Shown here: positions 1 to 9,572 of the stretch, piece by piece | Position numbering within the stretch: the first letter of the stretch is position 1 | Layout: each line of letters opens with the position of its first letter | Translations under genes and position numbers: made by a program | Notes under the pieces: model-generated | Told to the model about the DNA's origin: nothing | The model's input: only the letters and a program-made list of their open reading frames with translations | The model's database searches: none | NCBI GenBank assembly: GCA_002508705.1 | Contig: DAYL01000009.1 | Location: 66,162-127,882, forward strand | DNA from: Methanoculleus sp. UBA374 | Lineage (GTDB): Archaea > Halobacteriota > Methanomicrobia > Methanomicrobiales > Methanoculleaceae | DNA length: 61,721 nucleotides | Direction: 5' to 3'

Positions 1-211
1 TGCCTACGTGAGGCACGACACCTAGAGGCCGACGTAGAACTCCGACAGTGGATTTCAATCCACGTGCCTACGTGAGGCACGACTGAACGGTGATGCCTGA
101 CCCTTCGGCGGCAATATTTCAATCCACGTGCCTACGTGAGGCACGACCCTGGAGAACGGGAGGCCCGCAGAATGTTCCTATTTCAATCCACGTGCCTACG
201 TGAGGCACGAC
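1..211 (-). CRISPR. CRISPR array, type I-C-like repeats (partial at window edge)
   Basis: Three complete 32-nt direct repeats lie at 52-83, 116-147 and 180-211, and the last 19 nt of a fourth at 1-19. The three spacers (20-51, 84-115, 148-179) are each exactly 32 nt. On the minus strand each repeat starts GTCGTGCC and ends GTGGATTGAAAT, the usual 3' end of type I-C repeats, so transcription should run on the minus strand from a leader above position 211. The repeat holds a 7-bp stem (CGTGCCT/AGGCACG) around ACGTG, a plausible Cas5c processing hairpin. The array continues beyond the left window edge, so its size is unknown. Confidence 0.95.
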
Positions 212-488
212 TCTATGCTATATATCGGAGAACAAATATCTTACTTTGCCTTTCGCTGCAGTAATTGTCCCCATATCCAAGACGGAAGAAAGATACCGCA
301 TAAAACACCCTTGAACAAAAGACACAGCGCTTCATGCGACTAATCACCCGTGTCACGCCGTAATACGTCTCAGAAGTACGAGAAAACTGCCCCATATGAT
401 CAAACAGTTAATATTTGCTGGATCGCGAACCTCCCTGGGAGAACATGGGCACTTCACCTTCGCACCCCTCTCTTGACATCTGATCATC
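212..488 (-). promoter_or_regulatory. CRISPR leader region
   Basis: This AT-richer stretch lies between the leader-proximal repeat and the end of cas2. Given minus-strand transcription of the array, it is where the leader and integration site should be. Open frames here are short and overlap each other, and none looks like a gene. The assignment is positional; no conserved leader motif was recognised. Confidence 0.6.
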
Positions 489-788
489 CTACAAGATCAA
501 CACATCCTCAACATTCAGTCCGGGCTTTGCCCCCACATGCTCCACATGGTCCCGACCGTGCTTCCCCAGATTATAATACCGTACGCTGTCAATCTCAGGC
601 TCGATGACATCTCCGATCCGAACCTTCATCTCCATCAGTTGAACAGAATCGACCACACACTCAAAGACCGAATTCTGCACGCGCGTCCCGTAATTCATGC
701 AGATCCTCGCGACCGTGCGCAATCTGCGTCGCCCTTCCGGGCTCTCGGTATTCACGTCGTACGTCACCAGAACAAACACCACGCTCAC
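489..788 (-). CDS. cas2: CRISPR-associated endoribonuclease/integrase subunit Cas2
   Basis: A 99-residue Cas2. The N-terminus MSVVFVLVTYDVNT has the beta1 strand with the conserved Asp (YDV, D11), followed by the basic helix RRRLRTVARIC typical of I-C Cas2. Cas2 dimers bridge two Cas1 dimers to form the spacer integrase. The start overlaps the cas1 stop by 4 bp, so cas4-cas1-cas2 form one minus-strand operon that ends at the leader. Length is normal for the family. Confidence 0.95.
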   Translation of the reverse strand: MSVVFVLVTYDVNTESPEGRRRLRTVARICMNYGTRVQNSVFECVVDSVQLMEMKVRIGDVIEPEIDSVRYYNLGKHGRDHVEHVGAKPGLNVEDVLIL

Positions 789-1819
789 CTCACCACAAAT
801 GGCGGATACCCATCGATATCTCCCCGCAGGTGCCGGGCAAGCAACATCGCCTGCGCATACGGCAGAAGGCCGATTGAGATCCGCTCATCCAGGTACCCGT
901 GCGTAACCTCTTCCGTCTTCCGTCGCTGCCATGCCGCAAGAACAGCCTTCCGCCCTGCGTCCGTCATGATCGCCGCCCCGTTCTCCTTCACCAGGAAATC
1001 ATCTGCTGCAATAACCCGATTATTGATCAAACTCAACACAAACCGGTCTCCGAGATACGGCCGGAATTCTTCCATCAGGTCCAGTGCAAGGCTCATTCGT
1101 CCCGGTCGAGCACGGTGCAGAAACCCCACCTGCGGATCCAGCCCCACCGACTCAAGAGCCGAAGCACAATCCACCGCGATCAGAGTATAGATAAACGACA
1201 ATAAAGCATTCACCCGGTTCAGCGGAGGCCTCCTGCTCCTGAACTCGAACGCAAAAGCAGAGTCCTGCGACAGGATCAGATCGTCGAAACAGTCAAAGTA
1301 ACACTTCGACAGAATCCCTTCGCGGCCCCGGAGTTCATTCAGTGTATCAGGTGGTGACTCCCTCAGCTGGCGAATACCCTCCGTTAGCCGCTGAAGACGC
1401 TCTGAAAATACAGGAGATACCTTTTCAGGATAATCACGGCCAAACCGCAGGAGAACATTCCGGCAGTTCAACATCTTTCCGAGCACACAGTTCAGCGCAA
1501 TCCGGGCTGCGGCCACCTCATCATCCGAAAGAAGATACTGCCGCTTGCGGAGCAGCACGTTTCCGGACACACGACCAGAAACCCGTCCGAGGAATTTCCC
1601 GTACGGCGACACAAATGCAAGGCCCACGTTGCGGGATGTACATAACTCCATAACGCCCGGACTTGCCCCCATAAACCCAAAACAGATGACTTCCTCCAGA
1701 TTGTGAATAGGGATCCGCCCCACCTCCTTCCGTTCAACAGAAACAACAATATTTTCTCCGTCTTTTGTGAGGTAGGAGTCAGGGTTGGTGACATACAGAA
1801 CATTCAGGAGTTTTCTCAT
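785..1819 (-). CDS. cas1: CRISPR-associated endonuclease Cas1 (type I-C)
   Basis: A 344-residue Cas1, the metal-dependent integrase that inserts protospacers at the leader-repeat junction. The expected metal ligands are in place: E167 in RGREG, H235 in FLHRARPG and E250 in ALDLMEEFRP. The N-terminal beta domain (about 1-90) precedes the all-alpha catalytic domain. Length is typical of I-C Cas1. The gene overlaps both cas4 upstream and cas2 downstream by 4 bp, pointing to translational coupling. No disruption is visible, so the adaptation module looks functional. Confidence 0.96.
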   Translation of the reverse strand: MRKLLNVLYVTNPDSYLTKDGENIVVSVERKEVGRIPIHNLEEVICFGFMGASPGVMELCTSRNVGLAFVSPYGKFLGRVSGRVSGNVLLRKRQYLLSDDEVAAARIALNCVLGKMLNCRNVLLRFGRDYPEKVSPVFSERLQRLTEGIRQLRESPPDTLNELRGREGILSKCYFDCFDDLILSQDSAFAFEFRSRRPPLNRVNALLSFIYTLIAVDCASALESVGLDPQVGFLHRARPGRMSLALDLMEEFRPYLGDRFVLSLINNRVIAADDFLVKENGAAIMTDAGRKAVLAAWQRRKTEEVTHGYLDERISIGLLPYAQAMLLARHLRGDIDGYPPFVVR

Positions 1820-2478
1820 GTTTCATCCTTTCCAATGCAGACGGTAAGGTAGCGATCCACCGATCGCCTGCGGGATGAGACGGCCGGCATGCAGAGATCG
1901 ACAAGAGAGCAGTTTTTGCAGTGCGGCAGCAGCTCTGCCGGAGGAGTGATGCCCGCATCGTAAAGCGCATACATCCCGGCGACTAACTCCGCCACCCGGT
2001 TTCGAAGTTCATCGTCAAGGATGACCTCCGTCCGCCGTCTGGTTTTGCCGTAATACAGATACCCGCGTTCAATTCTCGTTCGGTACATCTCCTCGAGGCA
2101 GATTGCCTGAGCACACAGTTGTACCTCGTCGCGGTCGTCCGGCTTCCGCCTCCCGGCCTTGTATTCCACCGGCACGACGGTCCAGCTCCCCTCCCGCCCG
2201 GCAATCGCAACCCCTGTATCTGAACGATGATACTCCACCACATCTGCAATCCCATACACCCTTAGCGTGTGGGAGACCAGAGGCACGCTCCGAGAGAGCA
2301 GCACATCGCCCCGGCTCTCCGTGAAGAAAGGATCATCCGCATTTCTGTGCATCTGCCTGCCGCCGAAGGTAAGCACGTTCTCCTTCCACACCTGCTCGAT
2401 ATGGATAAGCGCCCACTGGCGTCTACAGAATGCAAAATGCTGGATGCCGCTGAGCATGAGATAGTCGTCGGGATTCAT
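1816..2478 (-). CDS. cas4: CRISPR-associated exonuclease Cas4
   Basis: A 220-residue Cas4 that trims prespacers and selects PAM-bearing ends together with Cas1-Cas2. The four Fe-S cysteines are visible (C18, C187, C190, C196), and the PD-(D/E)XK nuclease core is represented by D79 in GIADVVEY and E105/K107 in PVEYKAG. It is the first gene of the minus-strand adaptation operon. A TATA-like TTATAATAATG sits about 26 bp before the start codon, so the transcript is probably leaderless. In most I-C loci cas4 lies downstream of cas7 on the same strand; here it is divergent from the interference genes. Confidence 0.95.
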   Translation of the reverse strand: MNPDDYLMLSGIQHFAFCRRQWALIHIEQVWKENVLTFGGRQMHRNADDPFFTESRGDVLLSRSVPLVSHTLRVYGIADVVEYHRSDTGVAIAGREGSWTVVPVEYKAGRRKPDDRDEVQLCAQAICLEEMYRTRIERGYLYYGKTRRRTEVILDDELRNRVAELVAGMYALYDAGITPPAELLPHCKNCSLVDLCMPAVSSRRRSVDRYLTVCIGKDET

Positions 2479-2549
2479 AGGGGATCGCGATCCGATGAAA
2501 CATTATTATAAGTCGGATTATAAGAACCTATCAACGAAGATGACCGTCC
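2479..2549. promoter_or_regulatory. Divergent cas4/cas3 promoter region with perfect palindrome
   Basis: Only 71 bp separate the cas4 and cas3 start codons. A plus-strand TATA-like GGATTATAAG (about 2515-2524) and a minus-strand TTATAATAATG (about 2501-2511) each sit roughly 25 bp from a start codon, so both transcripts are probably leaderless. A perfect 12-bp palindrome GGATCGCGATCC (2482-2493) lies just upstream of cas4 and could be a repressor site. Binding is inferred, not shown. Confidence 0.6.
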
Positions 2550-4949
2550 ATGCATCTTGCTCACTACGATTCTAAAACCAATAGAGAACAAACACTGCTG
2601 GAACATGGTTCAACCGTCTCAACCCTCTGTAAAACCTATGGTGAGGCGATCGGATGCCCTCATCTTGCAGAACTCTGTGGTTTGATCCATGATGCAGGAA
2701 AAGCAAAACAGGAATTTCAGGCATATCTCCTCTCAGGCGATAGACATCTACGGGGAAAAATCAATCATTCTTCTGCAGGAGCCAGATACATCTTTGAAAA
2801 GTACGGAAAATGTGCGGATGTCTATCAGGTCTGTACGGCTCAGCTGATCTCTCTTGCTGTCTGCTCCCACCACAGCGGTCTCATCGACTGTATCGACACC
2901 AACGGACTGGATCGGTTCCACTCCCGTCTGTACCCTGACAAAGACATTGGGTACGACGAGAGCATAACCAATTTTGGAGTCGAGTGCACCACAGCAGAGG
3001 ACTTGGATGTTCTCTTCCACAAAGCTGCTGGGGAGACAAGGCAGATTATCGAGCCGATCCTCCAGCGACAGGACATCAACCAAGAAAAACCACTCTATTT
3101 CGCTCTATTTGCCCGGTATTTCCTCAGTTGCGTCATCGACGCCGATCGATACGATACTTACTGTTTTGATGCCGGGTTGCCGACGCGGGATCCAGACTAT
3201 GAACTCGAAACAACCTGGCAAGAACTTGCAGACAACCTCGAACAATACCTCAGCACGGAGATGCGAAAAGATCGGGAGATCGATCGTCTCCGCGCGGAGA
3301 TCTCGGAGACCTGCAGGCAGGCTGCGGCGTATCCCGGAGGCATCTACCGGCTCTGTGTCCCGACCGGCGGAGGGAAAACGCTTGCAAGTCTCCGTTACGC
3401 TCTCCAACATGCAATCCTCCACAAAAAACACAGGATCATCTATGCAATCCCGTTCACCACCATCATCGACCAGAATGCGGACGTGATCCGCGAAAGTCTC
3501 AAAAAGGACCGAGTCATCCTCGAACACCATTCCAACCTGATCCAGGAGCCCGAAGACACCGGCCTTGCCGAGCCCGACGAAGGGGACCGGCACAGTCTGC
3601 TCACCGAACGGTGGGATGTGCCGATCATCCTGACGACGACGGTGCAGCTCCTGAACACGCTGTTCCTCGGGAAGACCCAATCGGTCCGGCGGATGCACAA
3701 CCTTGCAAACAGCATCATCATCCTCGACGAAGTCCAGACAATCCCGATCAAGTGCCTCGACATGTTCAACGCCGCGCTGAATTTTCTTGCCGAGGTCTGC
3801 GGCGCAACAATCATTCTCTGTACCGCAACTCAGCCCGGTTCAAACGTCGGGGTGCCCGTCAGATGCTCCCCACCAGAGAATCTTGTTCCGGATTATGAAG
3901 AGATATTCGGGAAGTTCCGGCGAACAACCATCTGCGATGCCCGGATTCCCGGTGGCTACTCGGCATCGGCGCTTGCGGATTCTGTCCTTGAGAAGCGGCA
4001 GGCCAATACAAGTATCCTGGTTGTTATGAATACCAAAAAGGCGGCAAGGAACCTGTATGCCGCGCTCAAGCGCCGGTATCCTACCTGCTCCCTCCACTAC
4101 TTGAGTACTGCACTCTGTCCGGCACACCGCAGGGTAAAACTTGGACAGTTAAATGAGGATCTCAAAGCTCGAAAACCCGTGATCTGCGTCAGCACTCAAC
4201 TCATCGAAGCAGGTATCGACATCTCGTTTAACTGTGTGATCCGCTCCCTTGCAGGGCTCGACAGCATCGCCCAGGCGGCCGGCAGGTGCAACCGGCACGG
4301 CGAGGATGCGTGCCGTGACGTATTCATCGTCAACAGTTCCGAGGAAAACCTTTCTCGTTTGCCTGAAATTAGAAAGGGTCAGCTGCACACAGAACGGGTT
4401 CTGCGTGAATATGCAGAGAACCCTGCACAGTTCGACCATGATCTCCTCTCGCCGAAGGCGCTGGCAAGGTATTATCTCTATCACTACGAGGTACAAAAAA
4501 GGGAGATGCAATATCCCGTTTCTCGGAAAAACTCGGGATTTGTAACCGATGTCACGCTTTTCGATCTCCTTTCTCTGAATAGAACCGGAGTGACGGCATA
4601 TGCGAACCGCTTCGGGCACCGTCCCGGTTATCCGTTCTGCCAGGCATTTGCCTCAAGCGGGAGTCAATTTGCGGTTATCGATCAAGATACGGTAAGCGTT
4701 CTCGTGCCGTTTGGAAGGGGCAAGGAGATCATCGAGGAACTGGCGAAAACGCCTCATCTCCCTGCAACAGTAGAACTGTTGAAGGAGGCGCAACAATATT
4801 CGGTAAACCTTTTTAAAAATGAAGTTCAATCACTCGATAACGGGATATATCCGATCGGGGATACCGGCGTTCTAGCACTTGCCGATATTTACTACTCTCG
4901 TGAATACGGGATCACCCCGCTAACAGATAATGAGCCCGTTTTATTCTAA
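2550..4949 (+). CDS. cas3: CRISPR-associated helicase-nuclease Cas3
   Basis: A 799-residue Cas3 with an N-terminal HD nuclease and a C-terminal SF2 helicase. The HD motif is H47-D48 in LIHDAGKAK, with a further His pair at 108-109 (SHH). Walker A is PTGGGKT at about 272-278, the DEVQ box is at 394-397, and helicase motif VI reads [10 protein letters not shown]. Cas3 is recruited by the DNA-bound Cascade complex to nick and degrade the target. It leads the plus-strand interference operon, with cas5 starting 26 bp after its stop. Full length, no disruption seen. Confidence 0.96.
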   Translation: MHLAHYDSKTNREQTLLEHGSTVSTLCKTYGEAIGCPHLAELCGLIHDAGKAKQEFQAYLLSGDRHLRGKINHSSAGARYIFEKYGKCADVYQVCTAQLISLAVCSHHSGLIDCIDTNGLDRFHSRLYPDKDIGYDESITNFGVECTTAEDLDVLFHKAAGETRQIIEPILQRQDINQEKPLYFALFARYFLSCVIDADRYDTYCFDAGLPTRDPDYELETTWQELADNLEQYLSTEMRKDREIDRLRAEISETCRQAAAYPGGIYRLCVPTGGGKTLASLRYALQHAILHKKHRIIYAIPFTTIIDQNADVIRESLKKDRVILEHHSNLIQEPEDTGLAEPDEGDRHSLLTERWDVPIILTTTVQLLNTLFLGKTQSVRRMHNLANSIIILDEVQTIPIKCLDMFNAALNFLAEVCGATIILCTATQPGSNVGVPVRCSPPENLVPDYEEIFGKFRRTTICDARIPGGYSASALADSVLEKRQANTSILVVMNTKKAARNLYAALKRRYPTCSLHYLSTALCPAHRRVKLGQLNEDLKARKPVICVSTQLIEAGIDISFNCVIRSLAGLDSIAQAAGRCNRHGEDACRDVFIVNSSEENLSRLPEIRKGQLHTERVLREYAENPAQFDHDLLSPKALARYYLYHYEVQKREMQYPVSRKNSGFVTDVTLFDLLSLNRTGVTAYANRFGHRPGYPFCQAFASSGSQFAVIDQDTVSVLVPFGRGKEIIEELAKTPHLPATVELLKEAQQYSVNLFKNEVQSLDNGIYPIGDTGVLALADIYYSREYGITPLTDNEPVLF

Positions 4950-4975
4950 AGAAAAGAGGAGGGCGGCAAAAGAAC

Positions 4976-5680
4976 GTGGAGTATCCAAACAGCGTAGAAT
5001 TCCGGGTTTTCGGAAAGTTCGCTCTGTTCACCGATCCGCTGACCCGGATCGGCGGCGAAAAGTTCAGTTACCAGATTCCCACGTACCAGGCGCTGAAAGG
5101 GATTCTGGAAAGCGTCTACTGGAAACCTACCATCATGTGGGTGATCGACTCCGTCAGGGTGATGAAGATGATTCAGACCCAGTCGAAGGGTATCCGCCCG
5201 ATCAAGTATCAGGGTGGAAACGATCTCTCTATCTACACCTACCTCGCGAATGTGGAGTATCAGGTGAAGGCCCACTTTGAGTGGAACCAGCACCGATCCG
5301 AACTTGCGTGCGACCGGAATGAAAACAAGCATTACGCCATGGCAACGCGGATGATCGCCCGGGGCGGAAGACGCGACGTCTTTCTCGGAACGCGCGAGTG
5401 TCAGGGGTATGTCGAACCCTGTACATGGGGAGAGGGTGAAGGCGCCTATGACGACTGCTCCGAACTTGCGTTTGGACTGATGTTTCATGGGTTCACCTAT
5501 CCGGATGAGAGTGGGGATGGAAAACTCTCCGCCCGCATGTGGTACCCGGTGATGCGGCACGGCATCGTTGAGTTCGTCCGCCCGGAGGAGTGCCCGGTCA
5601 TCCGCGAGATCAAGTCTCAGCGCCCGAAAACGTTCATTCCGGGTGAAAATCTTGGTCTTGCCGGGGAGGGGATGCAATGA
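4976..5680 (+). CDS. cas5c: Cas5c, pre-crRNA endonuclease of type I-C Cascade
   Basis: A 234-residue Cas5d/Cas5c. In I-C systems Cas5 replaces Cas6: it cuts pre-crRNA and then holds the 5' handle in Cascade. Residues matching the catalytic set of the Bacillus halodurans enzyme are seen: Y48 and K118-H119 in NENKHYAM. The start is a GTG at 4976 preceded by AGGAGG at 4957-4962. Its stop overlaps the cas8c start (ATGA), so the two are likely translationally coupled. Confidence 0.93.
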   Translation: MEYPNSVEFRVFGKFALFTDPLTRIGGEKFSYQIPTYQALKGILESVYWKPTIMWVIDSVRVMKMIQTQSKGIRPIKYQGGNDLSIYTYLANVEYQVKAHFEWNQHRSELACDRNENKHYAMATRMIARGGRRDVFLGTRECQGYVEPCTWGEGEGAYDDCSELAFGLMFHGFTYPDESGDGKLSARMWYPVMRHGIVEFVRPEECPVIREIKSQRPKTFIPGENLGLAGEGMQ

Positions 5681-7647
5681 CCTGGGTTTCCCGACTCTGC
5701 GAGACGTACGACAATTGCAGTGCTGGCGTGTTGAAGGCGGACACGGAGAAAAGTCTGCTCCCGATCGGACACACAACGCAGTATGCCCAGATCGAGATCG
5801 TCCTTGACGCAGACGGCAATTTCCGGTCGGCACGGGCGTTGGACAGAAACAACGACGAAAACGAGGCCGTTACGATCATCCCCTGCACCGAGGATTCAGC
5901 CAACAGAACACGCGGGCTTGAGCCGCATCCACTGTTTGACAAACTTCAATACGTGGCGGGGGACTATTCCACGTATGTTCCAGGCAAGGAGAGCGGATTC
6001 GATGCATATGTAAACAATCTACGGCGATGGTGCGACTCTCCGTACTCGCATCCGATGATTCGGGCAGTGTTGTCGTATGTTCTGAAGAGAACGATGATAG
6101 CCGACCTGGTTTCGGAGAAGGTGCTCTACCTTTCCGAGGCCGGCGAAATTTTGGAGAAGTGGACCGGCTCTGATGAAGAGAAGCCGCTACTGTTCCGGCA
6201 GCCAAGTCGTCCGGCCGATGCATTTGTCCGCTTTTGTGTTGAAATTCCCGGTATGCCCGACTCCCGCGTCTGGATGAATGAAGAGGTCCGGCAGAGGTTC
6301 ATCGCATATTACACGCATATGTTTCCGAATACCGGTACCTGCTACGTTACCGGGAAGACGGGTGTTCCGGTCTCCCGCAAGAGCGCGGGAAAGATCCGGA
6401 ACGCGGGTGACCGGGCGAAGATCATCTCTTCCAACGATGACACAGGGTTTACGTTCAGGGGGAGGTTCGCCTCGCATGATCAGGCCGTGACGTTGAGTTA
6501 CGAAGCCTCCCAAAAGTCGATGAATGCTTTGAAATGGCTGGTTGCAAAGCAGGGATACCGCAATGGGGATCAGGCGATCGTTGCCTGGGGCACAAAGGAT
6601 GAACCACTCCCGCCGGTCTGCGGGGACGGCGTCGATCTCTGGGGCGATCTGGTGCATGATCTGGATGCAATCCCCGACACCAAGGAGGAGTTTGCATCCC
6701 GCCTGAATAAGGCGATCGCAGGCTACTCGGCGGAACTGAATGACAGTTCCAATGTGACGGTCATGGGCCTCGATTCCACAAACGGACTTCAGGGACGCCT
6801 ATCTCTCACCTTTTACCGCGAACTGACAGGATCGAAGTTTCTGAAACGGATTATGCGATGGCACACGACATGCATTTGGTATCCGCTTTTTCGGAGTTAT
6901 CGGGACAATGATGGAAAAAACAGATGGATCCGGTTTCGTGGTGCTCCGTCGCCCGTCGACATTGCGGTTGCGGCATATGGTTCCAGTTTGAACGATAAAC
7001 TCAAAAAAGCAACGGTGGAGCGGTTGCTTCCCTGTATCGTTGACGGGAAGCCCCTGCCACGGGATCTAGTGGAGGCGGCTTCGATGCGCGCCTCACGTCC
7101 GTTTGCGATGGAGAAGTGGGAGTTCAACCGAACTCTCGGAGTCGCCTGTGCGTTAATCCGGAAGTATTACAACGACAGTATGAACGATCGAACGAGTTTG
7201 GAAGAGTATAGGGAGGTATGGAGTGTGGAATTAGATTCACTGAATACTGACCGCAGTTATCTGTTCGGCCGGCTGCTGGCCTATGCAAGAAAGATTGAGG
7301 AGTATTCGCTATATCTAGGTGGGACTGAAGCACGACAGACAAATGCGGAACGCTTTATGCTGCAATTCAGAAAACGCCCTGATAAAACATGGGATCAGTT
7401 GTATCAGAAACTTCTCCCGTATTTAAGCAGGTTCAGGACTAAAGGACCGGAGTTTTTCGGAAACCGATGTGAAGCAGGCATGAATTCTGTGATGGATGCA
7501 TTGCAGAGTTCCGGCGGGTTTACCGGCGAGCCGCTTGGTCCTACGTATCTTCTTGGGTATCAGAGTCAGCTGAATCAGTTTGAGGTGGAATACAAGATGA
7601 TGAAAGCGAGGAAGGCAGAGAGTAAGAAGGACGATGGAGGGTTATAA
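5677..7647 (+). CDS. cas8c: Type I-C Cascade large subunit Cas8c (Csd1)
   Basis: A 656-residue Csd1/Cas8c, recognised from its size, its position between cas5c and cas7c, and motifs such as [20 protein letters not shown] near residues 223-242 and [15 protein letters not shown] segments. Cas8c recognises the PAM and positions Cas3. In I-C systems an internal start inside cas8c can also make a Cas11c small subunit; no separate cas11 gene is present, so that mechanism is plausible here but not shown. It overlaps cas5c by 4 bp and is followed by cas7 after 2 bp. Confidence 0.92.
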   Translation: MTWVSRLCETYDNCSAGVLKADTEKSLLPIGHTTQYAQIEIVLDADGNFRSARALDRNNDENEAVTIIPCTEDSANRTRGLEPHPLFDKLQYVAGDYSTYVPGKESGFDAYVNNLRRWCDSPYSHPMIRAVLSYVLKRTMIADLVSEKVLYLSEAGEILEKWTGSDEEKPLLFRQPSRPADAFVRFCVEIPGMPDSRVWMNEEVRQRFIAYYTHMFPNTGTCYVTGKTGVPVSRKSAGKIRNAGDRAKIISSNDDTGFTFRGRFASHDQAVTLSYEASQKSMNALKWLVAKQGYRNGDQAIVAWGTKDEPLPPVCGDGVDLWGDLVHDLDAIPDTKEEFASRLNKAIAGYSAELNDSSNVTVMGLDSTNGLQGRLSLTFYRELTGSKFLKRIMRWHTTCIWYPLFRSYRDNDGKNRWIRFRGAPSPVDIAVAAYGSSLNDKLKKATVERLLPCIVDGKPLPRDLVEAASMRASRPFAMEKWEFNRTLGVACALIRKYYNDSMNDRTSLEEYREVWSVELDSLNTDRSYLFGRLLAYARKIEEYSLYLGGTEARQTNAERFMLQFRKRPDKTWDQLYQKLLPYLSRFRTKGPEFFGNRCEAGMNSVMDALQSSGGFTGEPLGPTYLLGYQSQLNQFEVEYKMMKARKAESKKDDGGL

Positions 7648-7649
7648 TT

Positions 7650-8495
7650 ATGACGAATCTTGAAAACAAGATAGATTTCGCAGTTGTTGTGTCGGTGAAG
7701 AATGCCAATCCGAACGGTGATCCGCTGAATGGAAATCGGCCGCGCGAAAACTATGACGGGTGCGGTGAGATCTCAGATGTATGTCTGAAGCGGAAGATCC
7801 GGAACCGAATGCAGGATATGGAGCAGCCGGTTTTTGTGAAATCCGACGATCGCAGTGACGACGGATTCAAGAGTTTGAGGGAGCGGGCGGATGCCTGTAA
7901 ACCGTTGGCTGATGCAATCAAGAAGAAAGATGTGGAGAAGGCTAAAGAGATTGCTTGCGGTGAGTGGCTCGATGTCCGGAGCTTCGGCCAGTTGTTCGCC
8001 TTTAAAGGCGATGACGCTTCCATAGGTATCCGGGGCCCGGTTTCGATCCATCCGGCGTTTAGCGTGGATGCCGTTGATGTGACGGCTCTGCAGATCACGA
8101 AGAGCGTTAACAGTGTGCCCGGTGCGAAGAAGGCGTCGGATACAATGGGTATGAAGTACCGCGTTGACTTCGGGGTGTACGTGTTTTACGGGAGCATCAA
8201 CTGTCAACTTGCAGAAAAAACGGGATTTTCACCGGAGGATGCAGAAATTATCCGTAAGTCTCTAACCACTCTGTTCGAGAATGACTGTTCATCGGCCCGC
8301 CCTGAAGGTAGCATGGAAGTATGCAAAGTGTTCTGGTGGAAACACAATTCCAGGAGCGGGCAGTACTCTTCGGCGAAAGTTCACCGGACATTGCATGTGC
8401 GGCCGAAGACGGATACACCGAAGTCAAGCGAGGATTATGAGATCACAGTAGATCCTCTGGAAGGTCTTGAGCCTGAGATATATGAGGGAGCGTAA
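7650..8495 (+). CDS. cas7: Type I-C Cascade backbone Cas7 (Csd2)
   Basis: A 281-residue Cas7c that polymerises along the crRNA spacer. The diagnostic N-terminal segment NANPNGDPLNGNRPREN (about residues 19-35) and the GMKYRVDFGVYVFYG region identify Csd2. It starts 2 bp after cas8c and is the last gene of the interference operon. The next gene is convergent, which closes the cas locus here. Length is normal. Confidence 0.95.
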   Translation: MTNLENKIDFAVVVSVKNANPNGDPLNGNRPRENYDGCGEISDVCLKRKIRNRMQDMEQPVFVKSDDRSDDGFKSLRERADACKPLADAIKKKDVEKAKEIACGEWLDVRSFGQLFAFKGDDASIGIRGPVSIHPAFSVDAVDVTALQITKSVNSVPGAKKASDTMGMKYRVDFGVYVFYGSINCQLAEKTGFSPEDAEIIRKSLTTLFENDCSSARPEGSMEVCKVFWWKHNSRSGQYSSAKVHRTLHVRPKTDTPKSSEDYEITVDPLEGLEPEIYEGA

Positions 8496-8555
8496 CGAAA
8501 GTTCTGGCACGAACGGACCGATAACTGGGTACGCGGGGGAATCCTCCCTCTCCAA

Positions 8556-8840
8556 TCACCGCCGGCCGAGATAGGCCACAAAAACCGCGAGCGCCGCAAG
8601 CACGACCGACCCCCCGGGCGCCGCCCTCTGCGTCGGGACGGCAGACGGCTCCGCGGTCCCCTCCTCCGCCTGCGCCTCGATCCAGTCGACCGCGTACGCG
8701 AGCTGGACGTCCTCTCCGGCCATCTTCAACGCATGATCGTCGGCATCGTGCGTCGGTTCGTGCAGGTGCGTATAGAGGAAAAGAACGGTGTCGAGATCTT
8801 TCTCGACGGCCTGCCGTACGAGCAGCGTGTCGCTCTCCAT
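8556..8840 (-). CDS. Small tail-anchored protein with PGF-CTERM-like end, last gene of ABC operon
   Basis: A 94-residue protein of unknown function. An acidic soluble stretch is followed by a low-complexity linker (TAEPSAVPTQRAA) and then PGG, a hydrophobic segment (VVLAALAVFVAYL) and a terminal GRR. That layout resembles the PGF-CTERM sorting signal cut by archaeosortase A, but there is no obvious N-terminal signal peptide, so it may instead be a plain tail anchor. The ATG at 8840 is chosen because GAGG lies just upstream; a TTG at 8849 would overlap the ATPase stop. It closes the ABC operon. Confidence 0.6.
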   Translation of the reverse strand: MESDTLLVRQAVEKDLDTVLFLYTHLHEPTHDADDHALKMAGEDVQLAYAVDWIEAQAEEGTAEPSAVPTQRAAPGGSVVLAALAVFVAYLGRR

Positions 8841-8845
8841 ATACC

Positions 8846-9571
8846 TCAATCCACCTTTTCAATAATCATCCTTTGTTTTGCCCGGAGACCCTCCTCCCGC
8901 ATACGTTCCGTATCGAGGAGGCCGTCCTTCATGAAGACGATCCGGTCAAAGTAGTCCATGTGCCAGGGCTCATGGGAGACCATCACGATCGTCTGCCCGA
9001 GATCGCGGTTTATTCTCCGGAAGAGGTCCAGGACGGTCCGCGAATTCTCGGTGTCGAGGTTTGCACAGGGTTCGTCCGCAAAGACGATGGCGGGCGTGTT
9101 CACGAGCGCCCTGGCGATCGAGACCCGCTGCTGCTCGCCGCCCGAGAGCTCGCCGATCAGGTGGTGGAGCCTCCTACCCAGCCCCACCCGTTCGAGGACT
9201 TCCCGCGCCGCGGCATAGCACTCGTCGACGGGTCTCCCCCGCACAATTGCGGAGATTGCGACGTTCTCCAGTACATCGAGATCGGTCACCAGCGCATAGT
9301 CCTGGAACACGTATCCAAGGTGCATGAGCCGGAAGAGCGTCCGCCCCTCGTCGTCCAGTCTCGATACGTCGGTGCCCGAGATGACGATGCTCCCCGAGGT
9401 CGGAGTGTCGAGGAGGCCGAGCTGGTGGAGGAGCGTGGACTTCCCGCTCCCGCTCGGCCCCATGATCCCGACGAACTCCCCGTCGTCTATGGCGAGAGAG
9501 ACCCCTTTGAGCGCGGCAACCTCGACGCTGCCCATCCGATAGATCTTTCTTAGGTCACGCGCCTCGATCAT
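8846..9571 (-). CDS. ABC transporter ATP-binding protein, LolD/MacB type
   Basis: A 241-residue ATPase with Walker A GPSGSGKS at about residues 39-46, signature LSGGEQQR near 145 and the following D-loop region ending FADEPCANLD. The sequence LHQLGLLDTPTSGSI is typical of the LolD/MacB/FtsE-like family, which couples to FtsX-type permeases and drives extrusion or mechanotransmission rather than classical import. It lies directly downstream of such a permease (1-bp gap). The substrate is unknown. Confidence 0.92.
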   Translation of the reverse strand: MIEARDLRKIYRMGSVEVAALKGVSLAIDDGEFVGIMGPSGSGKSTLLHQLGLLDTPTSGSIVISGTDVSRLDDEGRTLFRLMHLGYVFQDYALVTDLDVLENVAISAIVRGRPVDECYAAAREVLERVGLGRRLHHLIGELSGGEQQRVSIARALVNTPAIVFADEPCANLDTENSRTVLDLFRRINRDLGQTIVMVSHEPWHMDYFDRIVFMKDGLLDTERMREEGLRAKQRMIIEKVD

Positions 9572-9572
9572 T

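Noticed and set aside
213..395. 60-codon minus-strand frame in the CRISPR leader
   Set aside because: No ribosome site or motif, and it lies where the leader must be.
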